From positions 6,756,001-6,820,000 of the forward strand of contig OZ038471.1 in the NCBI GenBank assembly GCA_964036295.1: a stretch of 64,000 nt of DNA. Reading direction: 5' to 3'. The translations under genes and the position numbers were made by a program. Source of the stretch: Plumapathes pennacea. Taxonomy: Eukaryota > Cnidaria > Anthozoa > Antipatharia > Myriopathidae. Of this stretch, positions 24,385-38,700 are shown piece by piece. The number at the start of each line of letters is the position of its first letter. Positions within the stretch are counted from its first letter, which is position 1. Under the pieces are notes generated by a model, which was not told the origin of the DNA, searched no databases, and saw nothing but the letters and a program-made list of their open reading frames with translations.

Positions 24385-26227
24385 AAACAAGTGTGGAAAG
24401 ATGTCCTTCGGATGTTAAGATATCGTTTCGCTATGTTTAAAGAGGGGGTGTCATGGGGTGCGCTTTAAACATTATCGTGTTTAAATAAAGGCATTGATTG
24501 ATTGATTGATTGAGCATGCGCGCGTGTTTGGTAGAATCTTGAAAATATGCGCCCAATGTTTTCAAGTTTGAAATCCAAGATGGCTCCCACAACGGCAGTA
24601 GATCTGCCACCTTGGATTTCAAACTTCAAAACATTGGGCAAATGTTTCAAGATTAGATCAAACGCGCGCACATGCGCATCTGAATGCTTTCTGTCCGTAA
24701 GCTTTTGAAAAGTGGATGCCGGACAAAAGTTCAGAGTAAATAAGAATCAAAATATAAGGTCAAAATCAACTTTGGTTTGTGCCAAACGAAAAATGCCGCC
24801 ATGCGGTTGGTGTACTAAATTTCTACACTAGCATGGCGGCTGCATACATACTAACGTCAAAAGTCGCTTGAGAAAGGTCTCGATAATCTTACGAAAACGT
24901 AGTGTATAATCTGACTAAAAGTTGGCCCAGTGATGAATTTTCGTTATATTTATCGATTTGCAAAGTCAATCTATGGCTAAATGAATTCAGAAGTGACTAC
25001 AGCTACGCACGTACGCGCAAACCATCAAATTGTGTCAAAGGATTTTTCCATCTCACTCTAAAGTTGTGAAGAAGGACGTATGAACCGGCCTGAGCAAGCC
25101 GTTTCGGAAGAAAACCCACTAGTTTATAAAAATATAGATAAAGACATTCTATTTTATCTTATTATTTATTGCAAGATGTTCAGAATTGATTCCTTGCTGT
25201 GCGGCTTGCTGTGCAACTTTTTGTAGGATTTTATAATTCTATAGATGTCTCCCACACGTTATTTGAGGGTTGTTTCTCTGCGCGGCCTTAAAAAGGTGCA
25301 ACACATGGAAAGATTTGCCAGAGTATGTATACACATCTATCTGTTAAAACTAGTAAGAAGGCTCGTCTTTCCAGCCCTTACTCGTTTGACATAGCACTAA
25401 TTAGTGAAAACGAAAAAAATAAATAATAAATAATAAATAAATAAATGCATCCTGTAATTGTGCGGACAATTTTCTTGCCTAGATACTCGGACTCTAACAT
25501 CTTCATGGCTTTCCTCGTGAATTTTTCAGGTCTCATGTGCATTAAATAAAAATAATACTAATTTAACGAGAGCGAAGTTACCCACAGAGTCCACACTTAA
25601 ATGTATGATGCCATCACCACACGAGTTGCATTACGCTTTTGCGCCCCTTAAATTCAGACAAAATAAAATGGCTTTATTATAAAATAGGAAATACGTTCAT
25701 CTGCATGGTTTCCCTTGAACGAATTTTTCTCTATTTCGCGATATACATGTAGAGTGGAAAGTGCGCTTCTTCAGTGAAGCTAGACTTGTCAAACAAGTAA
25801 TTAGTCTACGATCTATATGGTTTGCAACGCAAGCAAATGTGTCCATTGAAAGCTGTGAACCATATTTACTAAAATACTAGCAGGAAGGGAGCATAATTGA
25901 AGTTTGCTCTTAAGTTTTGTAAGCATAATTTTCGCGAGCGACGCAAAACAGGACAAAGATCGACATAAGCGGAAGCACAAGGATCGAGTTTTTTCTTTGT
26001 GCCTGTGCTTACGTCTCTTGTTTTCGCGGACGCATCTTTTGCGCGTATGCTTGCGGTTGTGTATATGCATCGCTCCTGAAAACTAGGTTTTACTAACTGA
26101 GAGCTGTTGAACGAAAAACCGGAAAGTAACATGTTTCGTCACACTTGCTCGGAATTTGTCAGGATTAAACCGTTACCATGCAGAGTAAATGCGAATCAGT
26201 AAATAAGCGACGCAATTCAAGGAAATG

Positions 26228-26265
<38 letters not shown>

Positions 26266-28350
26266 CTGATGCTTGCGCCGGTGTCAAGCTCGTTTGTTCT
26301 TGGGTCTCTCGTGAAAACCGGGCTTTAGTCAACAGCAACCTTGATAAAATGTCGATAAAAGGGATTGCAAGTGGGCCTACAGTACTTACCTATCATAAGA
26401 AGAAACTTCATGATACCAGAAGAAGGTAGGAAAGTTTGCTGCAGCGCTGACTAAGTCTCTTTATGCGGTGTAAAGGTTGAGCGAGGTTTCCACCTGTTCC
26501 AGATCCACTTTGATGAACGTCGATCCGAAAGGAAGTCTTTTCTATAATTTCCGTGTAAGTGAAAACGTCAAGGGCTAAAAATAAAGCAAAAATTAATTTA
26601 TTTCAAAACCCACATGTGGAAGACGTCATAGTGTTTGAACAGCAGCGTTCTTCGCAACACTTTTGTGTAATTACCGTTTTATTCTTTGCTATTCGTAATA
26701 ATAGTTTATTCAAGCAGCCCTCTAGAATCATTCTGGAGGGCTAGTTGGCATTATTCTTTTTGTAATTTACGGGTTGGTGTTTTTGGAGCAAGTCAGCAAG
26801 TAGAACTCAGCCCTGTCAATCGGTGAAGGACATTCTAAATTGTACGTCAGAGAATGAGTTTTTGTATTTGTTTAAAGGCAGGGACTGAATGTCTAGCTTC
26901 ATTAAATAAATTGTTTTGAGAAAAGATCATCGAAAAATATGTAGAGGTCCTAATGACTCAGGTAACAATAGAGAAAAACCTACACTCAAGCTCTCGATGG
27001 ATATTAATTGTAATGTGTGTTGTACAGGGACCCCTACTTTCTCAAACGTCAAAGGAAGTAGGCGTAATTGCAAATACTGTAACAAGCCGGCTTTCTCTGA
27101 ACTAACGGTGAAAACAATTTTCGCTTATTCACGAAAGACCTTAAATAAGCATTTCAAATGCTTATGAGAAGTTACTTTCTTCACAGAAATACTTAGCTTT
27201 CTTTTGTGAAAAAAAAAAAAAAAAAAATAGAAACGGGATAGCAAACTTTTGGTTCGGGCGGAAACAGACGATCATATCTTATAGCGTGGGCACAAACATA
27301 TTGCTTTTGGGTGTCTGTATTTTTCTGACAGTTTAAAGTTGAATTCCTAATGTAGTCCTTGATGCACGACAGTCTGTTTGTGTTAACCTTGACTGACACA
27401 ACAAGCAAATATTACGTCGTACCATTTGTAAAGCCAATGGCTCTTCTTAACAAATATATTAGAATAACATGCACTTCAAGGTACATCACCTCACCGTCAC
27501 TAAACAGGTGCCAAGTGTCACAAACATGAGATGGATATCTCAAAATTATAATTAAAGAATTTATGTGGGTCTTATTTTTTTTTACCCTTCAGTTGTGGTG
27601 TTTCATTTCATCGAAGACAAAAAGGCTCTGTTAAAAAGAAACTGGAAAACTTTCGGGGCAATTTTTATTCTGAAGAAATGTTACCGACACAGGATTAAAA
27701 ATTGTGCATATCCACTACACGGTATAAGCAGGCCCTTTGCATCAGGCTGGTTACATGACCAAAATCCATCACGCGAGTGAAAATTCGTTATCTGAGGCTT
27801 TTTGACTGCTCGAATTGAAAAGAGCGTGAAAACATATGTACGAATGCAAAATTTCAGGCTCATAGCATATATAGATCGAATTTGGCAGCATTTTAAATTT
27901 AAAATATTCAGAAGATTTTACCTGGAGCAAGCCCTGAGGGGAATTCTGCTGTCATTGGTTAATTTTCCAGTAGCTATGCGAACTTCTATAACATATTTAC
28001 CTGTAAAAGAAAACACTTCTATATTACAATTCTATATTAATATATTTTTTCCCTCTTTTAAGGTTCCTTTTATTTTGTCGCAGGACATTTATTATAAAGC
28101 TTCTTGAAAACGCACTATTGTGGACGTAGGCTGAGTGGTAGAAACATACAAAATAACAGACGTCGCATATCAGTAAAAATAAGCGTAAACATTGAATTTT
28201 AGCCGGCTGCCTACGCGTTTTATTCGAACATCTGCATCCGCATCCGCATCCGCATCCAGCATCCGTTCGAAACGCGGCTTGCAGAACTGGCCGCCTGAGC
28301 ACAGATACATTTCGAATCACTTTCTTACTACTATGACTCAGTTTTCACAA
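24385..28350. repeat. Segmental duplicate, copy 2
   Basis: Second copy of the 3.9-kb segment, lying between the adhesion GPCR start (22654) and the ZRANB3 start (29053). It includes a longer poly(A) (about 26229-26263), a CATCCG expansion near 28230 and the 95-bp block absent from copy 1. Distance between copies is 24.4 kb, enclosing the whole adhesion GPCR gene. Confidence 0.93.
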
Positions 28351-29052
28351 GTTCAAGCCCTCTCCTCCACCACCCTTTTTACCCTCACTTTTATTCATTC
28401 TTCCTTTATTAGCGTTTCTACCAGTTCCTCCGTTTATACATCCTTTGTTATGTTCTTTTCTTGATGTTCTCTGCTCCTCACTCCCGTCCCCATTGTTATC
28501 CAACACACGTACGAATCATCGACTCAAAATTATACGTTTCTCCCCACAAATACTGTTCCCTACATAAGTAAAAGCCCATTTTAGCGCTGCACCATATAAT
28601 CACGTAATTAACGCACATCGTTTTAATTTATTCTTCACTTCGCCACTCAATCACTCCCCTAACTTCACATATAACTCGTCCGCTATTAATCTTAATACAA
28701 AAACACAGGGGTCAAATACCCGCAGCACAAGTTATACTAAACCCAAAATTACTCGCGAAAAATCGTCCACAATAAATTACGCTAGGCCCTAGTTCAAGAG
28801 AAAGCAAATTTTCGCAAATTTAGATTTCAGACTTCCCGCTGGGAATAAATTTTCGCGGTTTCCGTTCAAGAAGGTCGTAATATTTTTTGTAGTCAATTTA
28901 ATTGAAGATATGGAGCAAATATTTCATGACACACGGTAACTGTAAGTTGCATTTATATGACAAAGATTTGGGGGAATCACCCCGAACCAAACTTCACACT
29001 TCCCACAATGCACTGTGTGCTCGCGTCCATGTGACAGTGACGCGTTTCGGCA
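28351..29052. promoter_or_regulatory. Probable ZRANB3 promoter and 5' leader region
   Basis: The 700 bp between the end of the duplicate and the ZRANB3 ATG contain no ORF or clear repeat. The promoter is placed here by position only. An in-frame TGA just before the ATG supports the chosen start. Confidence 0.4.
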
Positions 29053-29719
29053 ATGGCGCTGGAAAAGCGACAGCCGATCGCGCTCACTTTTCTACCTGGC
29101 GAATTACGAAGATCGCTCTTGAATTTCCAGAAAAAGGGAGTCCAGTTTGGGATAAGAAAAGAAGGAAGGTATATAATTGAAAGATCGCCTCGCTTAAACT
29201 CTGCAAGATCGATGTTTTGCTTTTTTCGGGTAGACTCGTGGGCTATATATCTTAAGCGGGGAAAATATGATGCCCTGCAGTCTCAAATCATATCCTTCCT
29301 GTTAATATGTCAATGATGATTTACTTTTTATGGAGGATTTTTGCTTTGCTTGGGCCAAAACACTTCGTCCACACATAATTTGCATTAGTCAACAATGCAT
29401 GGTGACATTAGCATTTCGATCGCAACTGGCTAAGAGCGAAAATAACGCCTCAGTGAAACGTACCTCGCCTTTTCCTTACCCATTTTTTCATCCATTTGAG
29501 AGATGTCTACTTCTGGGGATAACTGAAAGCTCAGGATTGAGGAACAGTTCTCTTTTAGTACGCGCGTTCCGATCGATCACCGGCGCCATATTGAATGACC
29601 AAAATGTTGAGCCCGCGCTCTTCCTGAAAGACATGCATGCAGTGATTGACTGATTTGTTTTCTTTCGCACATCTTGTCACGTTGGCTTCACTGTGGACAG
29701 ATGTCTTGTTGGAGATGAG
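29053..29719 (+). CDS. ZRANB3: ZRANB3 exons 1-2: N-terminus up to Walker A
   Basis: Exon 1 encodes [20 protein letters not shown], matching the LPxxLRxxLLxFQxxG start of the SNF2 core. Exon 2 is a 19-nt microexon (29701-29719) encoding CLVGDE and joining MGLGKT in exon 3 to complete the ATP-binding loop. It is flanked by CTGTGGACAG and GTAAAT. The N-terminus is shorter than in the human protein. Confidence 0.85.
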
Positions 29720-32700
29720 GTAAATATACTCGCTGTGGTTTTAGCAAAAAATGCATCTGATCTTTCTGTTGGGAATACAGTATGCCATTATTTTCCAGGA
29801 CACTGTATCTAAATACATAATTAAGCAAAGGTGAATGATCCAACCCCCAATAATGTAGGAGGGGGGCAGGGAGATGCATGTACATGCATGAACCACTATT
29901 ATTGCTGTTATCATATTTTAGAGGCTTTAATTATCAGCCAATAGGAAAACCTCCCATCGATTGTTATTGATTTGCTTTAAGTTGCTGCAAAAAAAAAAAG
30001 AGTTCAAAGTGGCGAGGCTTCAAAATAACCAAGCTAATCCAAGGGAATTCAGATTGACTTTGAAATAACGAGGACTTTGAAATAACGAGGACTTTGAATT
30101 AACCAGTTCTAAGTAGTGGTGCTCTACTGTATTTGCTATTTGTTGTTATTTGTGCAACCATGCAATATCCTCTATTTAATAAATTTCCACTGGTTTGCCG
30201 TGGTGTGGACTCTTATTTACCACGATTTACGTCATCACATGGTCAAAATGTTGTGGACTCACGAGGCGCTTCGCCGAGTGAGTCCGCAACTAATTTTGAC
30301 CATGTGATGACGTAAATCGTGGTAAATAAGAGTCCACACCACGGCAAAACCAGTGGAAATTTGTTTTTTACCACAACATTTAGAAATATACAGGAAACTT
30401 TCGTTGTATTTCGCTGCAAAACGTGACATGCTGGCGTCAGCATCGTTGTCTGGACTCTTATTTACCATGGTAAATCGACCAATCAGAGAGCAAGAAACTA
30501 GTGTGTTGTGGTAAAAATACTAATACTTACAAAATCAAACTATCTTGTGTTTGTCTACATGTACATCACAGATGGGCCTTGGTAAAACTTTGCAGGCAAT
30601 CTCCATTGCATATTATTACAAGGATGAGTGGCCACTGCTGATTGTGGTGCCATCGTCCATGAAGTATCCATGGATTGATGAAATAGAAAAGTGGCTTCCT
30701 GAGATAGAACCGCACGAGATCAACCTAATCAGATCAGGCACTGATATCAGGTATTGCTAATGTGTGAGCCTAATGTGCTCCTTGTATGGAAACTGGCACG
30801 AGCTTCAAAACGAGATTGTCCTGGCGTAACTGAGAAGGCTACTTTGGAAATTTGTGCATGTTACTTCCCAAATGAAAACATGTGCATCTCCTTTGTGGAC
30901 ACTTTGGTGCTTTATACTGATACGAAACTCTTTTATTTCATGTCTAGCAAATTTCATGCCAGGTTAACCTTGCTTTGTGGTACTGTGCAGTGAGTGAACC
31001 AGCCACTTTCACAATCATGTGCAGTTGCAAATAGCACTTTTACTGCCAACATTAAAGAGGTGTTTGTTAAGCAAATTTCTCTGCTGAGCATGCAGGTTTT
31101 TGTGTCTATATAATTGCATTAGAACAATAGAATAAGTTATACACTCTGCCCTCTGTGTTTTATTGTCTGATAGCCCACCAGAAAGTCTGTGCTTCTCGAA
31201 CTACGCATGGCTGTAAAAGTGGCTTAATAAAACAAAGAAGGGGCTAGTCAGAGGATTTCATTTTTGGCTGAGTTGGGTGGGCCATGGGGAGATTTGGGGT
31301 AAAAAATCAAATTTAACAACAACCTGAAGTGGCATGTTTGGTTGATGAAATATTGCTCTGGCTTTTCAGATCTTTTTTTCCCAAACAATAGATCTGCTGC
31401 ATGTATGTATTGGTTACTATTGGCTACCTTTTCATCATAATTTCCAGTGTGGATGGCTGCTGTCAGTCAATGCTGTGATGCTTAGAACATGGTTTTCACA
31501 TGCTAGCAGGATACTTAAGTGGACACAGTTTTTTTCTCTCTTGTTTGTGTTTGAACACACTTAATATGCAGTAAATGGGTTGATTTGCATAGATCTGCTG
31601 CCTGTACAGTTGTCCTGTAATTCATCCTTGTGTGTGTCAGCTGTGCTATTATGGGGTATTCAAGAAGTAAAAGCTCACCTCTGATCAATAATTCTTTGGG
31701 GCTGAAAGGTTCAGATAATTCATCTGTGTCTCTTTACAGTAACATTGCTACATCAAGGATAAACATCATGGGTTATGGACTTGCCACCTTAAGGGGCTCA
31801 TCGAAGCTTCTGATTGACAACCTGGAGAAGCAGAAATTCAAAGTTGTCATCCTTGACGAGTCCCATTACCTGAAGAACAGAAAGGCAGGCCGAACGAAAG
31901 TGCTGCATTCTATTGCAAAGAAGGCAAAGAGGAAAATATTGTTGTCAGGAACACCATCACTTGCCAGGCCTGAAGAGGTATAGAGGAGAGGTTATCTGAA
32001 TTATAGTACTGTACATGATGAGAAATGACCTTTGCAAAACTTTATAATAAAAGCAACTTCAATTGAAAAATAGTCCTTGGAACAAAAAAGCCCACTGGCC
32101 TGTATGATAGCAGCCACCTATATCAGGCTTTATACAGTACAGTGTTGTGGTACTATACTCCATTATACTGTAAGCTGGGATTACTTTCAAGCCCTGATTT
32201 TTCTATTAAATACTTGCTTAGAAACTGTAGGATATAACATATGGAGAATTTAGTATTTGATACTTTGCTCAAATGACAGTTGATTATTAAAACGTTATTT
32301 CTTATTTAATCATTCATGATACATTATTCTTATTTTATGTATGGGAGAATTTGTGTTTTGAGCTTGGGAGTCAAGGGATTAATGCACATATTAATGTGAC
32401 ATATATTAACTGTCTGCCAAATTATATATAACTATTATGTAAATGTTAGATATGGGCTGGAAATGTTGGTGCATATTGGTTCATTTTTAGTCATGCAGTG
32501 TTTTTATCTTTTTTTCTTTGTTTTTTTCTTTTTTGTTGTTGTTGTTGTTTTTTTGACAGCTTTACATCCAACTTGACATTGTAGCCCCAGGTCTGTTTGG
32601 TTCATTCAGCAGTTTTACTCGCCGCTATTGTGAGGCATTTATGGAGTCAGTTCGTGGTTCCAGATACGTCTACAAAAAGTGGAACACAAGGTAATGATGA

Positions 32701-35700
32701 CCTGCCAATTTTCTTACCTAATGCATCTCAAATTTTGTTGCTCACACACCCATCACACACCTCTCAAGTCCCACATTATACTGTAAGCTATTACGCAGTG
32801 GGTAATGGTACAGCACCTGCCCAAAGGGATTTGAAGGACTCTAATCTGAAAGATCATGGGGAATGTAGTGTTTGTATTTTTGGTCTAAGGTAAGATTTTG
32901 ACAGGGATATGTTGGAGACCAATGGTCAATAAACATTACAGAGTTTGAAAAAGTGGAAAATTGTGTAGTATCAGGTCTAAAAACAAGGCTCAGGGTTAAG
33001 CAAGATGTGTGGCAATCCCTAACCAAAGCGCAGAGGAATAGCCAGATAATGTACACAGGACATACAGTACGTTTCAGAGCACATTCTTACAGCAATTGAA
33101 GTTACCACACTATCCCTCAAGTCTGTGGGCTTGAAAGATGGTGCAGTATAAGAAAACAACTTTGAGACCCCACTAAAACTATTGCAGATATTAAGATACA
33201 TACGTTTTGTGTACTTCTCTTTTGTCAGAGGAGCTTCCCATCTTAATGAACTCCATCAGCTGCTGAGGAAACATGTAATGATTAGAAGACTTAAAAAGGA
33301 TGTGAGTGAAAAATTAATACTGTCATTTAAAATTAATACTGTCATTTTCAATCAACTTCTGTGCATATCAAACACGTCCATTCCTTATGCTTATGTCGCC
33401 ATTGTCGCTCGCTTATGCTTATGCTCGTTAATACGTGTAAACCAGAATGACGATACACAACCTAGATCAAAACTACAGTAACTTTTGTATGCTGGCGTAT
33501 TGCTTTGTGGCATAAAACTAGCTTATGATAGTTTTAGGCCGGTAACATGCTACATTTATCACGGCTCACAAAATCACGCATATTTGTTGCAAGTTTATAA
33601 ACGATTTCACTTCCTGTATTTTTCTTACCTGAAGATTTGTTGTCGACCCATTTTCGGACGATTGTCGAAAGTAATAGTATGTTTTCTTTGGTTTTGTGTT
33701 TGCTAAATTGTTTAGAAGGTGCAAGCTATTTTAGCATTATTCTTGGTCAATCAGGAACAACAGTCAAAAATGGGTAAAGCACGTGCAATCTGCTTACGCA
33801 TGCAAGCTTTCTCGCACTGCTGATTGGTTACTCATTCAAAGTAATTAATTTTTGAAATTTGTTTTGGTTGATTGAAAGTTGCTCTCAGTAATTACTATTT
33901 GGTTTTGGTTTTCGAAAGTCATCCAAAAACTGCTCTATTCTGACTTTTGCAGGTGCTAACTCAACTGCCACCAAAGCGAAGACAAAAAATCACTTTCGAC
34001 ATATCGGACTCGGAGTACAAGAAGGTGAGTGGATTAATTACGTTTTGATTCAAGACATTTATAAACACACTGCAGTCCAAATTTTATGTGTGATAAATTT
34101 AGTAAAAATCGTTGTGAGGTGTAGACTTTGCGTTAGCTGTCGGGGCAATTGATTATCCAATTTTAAAAACCGGCGCGGTTTAGATGTTTCACATCAACTT
34201 CAGTTAAATTTATCACACGTTTTATCTCCACGCCGTCGCAGTCGAAAACTGTAGTTCTCACAAATTTTAGTCATTGTCCATTTATTTACCAAAATTTGGG
34301 ATAACTTATGACTGATAATACATCATAGGAATTGGAAAGTTCCAAACAAGAATACAAAAAGGAGTTGGAAGCTAAAACACCGAAACTGTCAGAGCTGACC
34401 CGACTGTCTTCCCTGCTGTACCGCTTGACTGGACTAGCGAAGGTCAGAATACTTTATATTAATACAAGATCGAAAATGGACAGGTTCTAATGAAGGACCT
34501 GGGCTATTACTGTAAAGGTCAGCCGTTGTTGCTCGTGTCGATCTGTCGCTAATTAACAGGAGGCGGTCAACGCATTCCAAGGTTTTTTTTTTTTAGCGTA
34601 TGTATCTGAATATCTGACTCCAAACAAATTGATGTTGTCTCTCAAATGTTCATCGACGAAACAGTCTTTTTGATCTGGATCAGGCTACATTTCTGAGCAA
34701 AATTAAGCATGCAGAGCATACCGCCAGACAACAGCACTGCCGCGAAATTTAAAGATAAATTTTGGAATTTTCAAAGTCGAATTATCCAGATTTTTAGTTC
34801 AGCATTGCTGTGACTTTACAGGCTAAGTTTTAGGTTGACGTTTTACACTCTTTTTAGGCATCAAGCTGGAGTAAAACGTTGTTAGTGAAATGCGTGCTGT
34901 TACGGCACGTGCACTTCAGTAAAAAACTAATTAACAAATATGGTAATTTGATGTAACGAGAAGGTTTTGTAAACATTGCAATTAAAACAAGCTTTACAGT
35001 TGGCCTTTGACGAAAATATTGCTGTTTGTCCGCCAAGAGGCTTGGAGAACAATTCTAGGCGTCCGGCTTTCAATGGGGGAAAAAAAAAAACACTATTAGG
35101 CTTGCTCTGGTCGAGCTCGTATCTTTAACGACATTATTATCGACATTTGCATCATTTGAAGTGCAAAAAGTGCTTGTCACCAGAAATATAAGTCAGAAAG
35201 TTGCTACCAAACATTGAAGAAGCCATCGTATTTCTCTTGATGACGAGTTATTATCGGCTAAAGTTCCTAGTGCGACCGGGCCCTTAGGTCTAAACTTTGA
35301 ACATTTTTAAGCCTAACTGTGAGTTGCTTTTGCTCACAAAACGACTTCTTTGAGCTAGAACAAACTTTTAATTTCCTGTAGTCGGGTTTCTTACGGATAT
35401 AATTTTCATTAGCTCGACTTCGTGAATCATATAAACCGTCCTGAGTCAATGGATAGTCGATTGGTTTAGAAAATCGCTTACCAACGGTCTCCCCAACCGG
35501 ATTTGTTCTACAAATGATAAACACCCAACCGATTCCCGAAAGAGCAGACTTTACGGGACTCGCTGGGCGCGGGCGCGCCATTTTCCCGCCAAAACAGAAA
35601 AGTGCCAACAGGTTCCGTTCATTCCGGAATCACAATACATAATTATGGTCTACTCCGTGTATTCTTATTCCAAAAGTCTCAACAGAACGCTTTGAAAGAT

Positions 35701-38700
35701 AAAGTTTGTTTGCTTTGTTTTGCCCTTGTAAATTTTATTATATATTTTTGCTTGTCCTTTATTTCAGGCTGCGCCAGCAAAGCAGTACATTTCTGATTTA
35801 CTGGATTGTATGGAAAACAAATGCCTTGTGTTCAGTCGTCACCGCGATGTAATGAAAGCAATGGAAGAAATGCTCGCAATAAAACGCATCCAGCACATAA
35901 GAATTGCAGGAGATGTACCTTCGAGTGTCCGAGGGGTACGTGCAATTCAAGTTAATACCCGAGGACGGTTGCCTTTGACTCGAGGTCAAAAACCGACAAA
36001 GGCGATGCAGACTACAGTATTTAACCCAACGACTTTTAACCCTTTCACTCCCAAGATCAAAATGCAGATTCTCCCAACCTTTTAAGAGGAAAAGGTATGA
36101 TTTATGTAGTGAGAATTGATAGTTTAACCAGCTACATGTACCATCTAAGCAACTAAGGTATTAAAAGCCAAGTTATCCTTACTATATGATATGTTTTTGG
36201 TGAGAAACTGAAGGAGAAAATCGAAGTTGATCACTCTTGGGAATGAAAGGGTTAACGTAACGTTACAGTTTACGTATCAAGAAAAATGATCGCTACGAAT
36301 CGATAAGTTCAACACCAGCTAATAAGTCGATAAATTAAGGTTTGAGATAAATACACCCGTTTAATAAAGTAGAGAACTGTGGAGAACAAGACCGAAAATC
36401 TTAATGGAGTTTTCTGCCAGTTGGGTTTGGCTTTATTATAATTGTTTATAGTTTTTGTTTACTTGTTTTTTCTTCCTTCCTTCATTTATTTATTTATTTA
36501 TTTATTTATTTCAGGAATTGGTTCACCGTTTTCAAACAGACAAGCAAGTCCGGGTTGCCCTGTTGGCTATTGAGGCGGCGTCCTTTGTAAGTTTTGTGCT
36601 GTGTTCAAATTTAATGTAAAGTTTATCTTTGCACCCTCTAAGTTTTAATAATTTAACACATGATCGCTTGAAAAATCATGCACGTTAAGGTGAACTTGGC
36701 ATCTGAATCAACTCCATCTTACTGCTTCTGATTTTATTTTTTGAGTCAGATCTTGAAACTTTCAACATACGTACATACAGTCAACTCTCTCTAAGGCGGA
36801 CACCTTCGGAACTAGATTTAGTGTCCGCTTTAGAGAGATGTCCGCCTTAGAGAAAGTCCAGTTACAGAGAAACAACTGAAAATTGGCAAGAACCAAATCT
36901 GCATGCTGTCCGCCTTAGAGAGGTGTCCGCTTTAGAGAGGTGCCCGCTTAGAGAGAGTTAACTCAATATCTATTTTATGCTTTTTTAGCCTGACGGGGTG
37001 ATGTAAGCTGTAGTGACACACCCGGCCAAAGTAGTAATTTGTTTTACTTTTTCCTTATAGATTACATGGCGAAGCTCAATAATGAAACTAATAATAATAA
37101 ATCTCGCAGTTTATTCCACGCATCTCTATCGTACATTTTTAAGATCATTTATTTTCTGATTCTTACATCATTAGGGCATTACCTTGACTGCAGCAGACCA
37201 TGTGGTGTTTGTTGAGTTGCACTTTACTCCCGGCATCATGCTACAGGCGGAGGACCGGGCGCACCGCATTGGTCAACAGAATGCGGTCAATATCCACTAC
37301 CTGGTCGCACGGGGCACCTTAGATGAAGTGTTGTGGGGCATGGTGCGCCGAAAGGTTAGGCCCTGTTAACACTAGCCTGCGAAGGAGTCACTGCCTTGCT
37401 CTGGACACTTAAGGGTCGAGGAAACGAACGCAACATGTTGGCACGACATCGCCCAACAGTGTTACCCAGGAACTCTTTGCGAAACCGTACAATGTTGTTG
37501 GAGCCCGCAATTATGAGCCCGATAAAAACAAACGACGGAATACGCGAAGATGCACTGCAGTTGCTGCTCTTACCGTTGCATGAAGCATTCAGTACACAAT
37601 GTTAGGCGATGTTGTGCCAACATGTTGCCTTCGCTTTTGCTGACTGCCTTGTGCGAACGATCCCTTAGTGCTCTACTGTAATGTAACCGGGTGTGGGGAG
37701 TGTGATTTCCGGATCTTGTGGATTTACGATGGTTGTCCAAATGGGGAATGCTTGCGTCAATCTTTACCCAAAGTTGAGCTTGACCAGACTATACATAGTT
37801 GAAGTTGAAAGCATTCGTCGACTTGCGAGTCTACTTGGCCAGAGCTTAATGATGTTAAGCGTTTGTTCCTGCTTTCTGCCCAGTACTATGTAATAACTGT
37901 GCGCATGCATTTTTGCGTCACACCGCAGGTCTATGTCACCAGCAGCGCACTAGATGGCATACTGCAGGAGCTGCAAGCTGAAGAGGGCGATCAGGAGAAG
38001 TCCCGCCAGCTATCATCGTGCTCTGCGTGGATCCAGGAAGAGGATGAGTTGGATGACGAGTAAGGAATCTTGTTTACTCAGGTAGTGATTCTTAGCGTCT
38101 AAATTATTCGGTTCTTCATACTTTTCTCATTGGAATTAAGCTGTTTCAACCTTAGTCTTGAAATACAGTATTGTAGTCTTATAGTCAACTGTTAGAGTGC
38201 AGGTGCATTCATTTTGTGCTTTTTCTATAACCATGCACTGTTTAAGTGTTGAATTTCATTTATTTTCTCTGTGTTTAAATGATTTGGTTCTCCATACTCT
38301 TCTCGTAAGAATTAACCTGTTTGGACCTTAGTCTTGAAATACAAAGTCTCCCCATGATTCATGAAAGGAGAGATTAAGGGTGACATAAGGATAATTCATA
38401 GTTGGATCAATCGCTTACTATGCAAGCGATAGTTCTCTAGACCGTACTACATCTTCTTGCTGTGAGGCAATAAGAAGAAACTAGCTTTTGAGCGTTGCAA
38501 GAACTCGGAGGGTTTAGGCATCTTGTCAAGCGCTGCGGCCGGTTAACTAAGGCTAGGGAGAACAATGTGATTTGTTGATGATAACGATAATAAATAATAA
38601 TAATAATGGTCTTTATTAATCATAAGATAAATGTACATATCCTATGTTACAATTCGAAATTAACTATACACTATAAATACCAAAAACTATACTAGAACTA

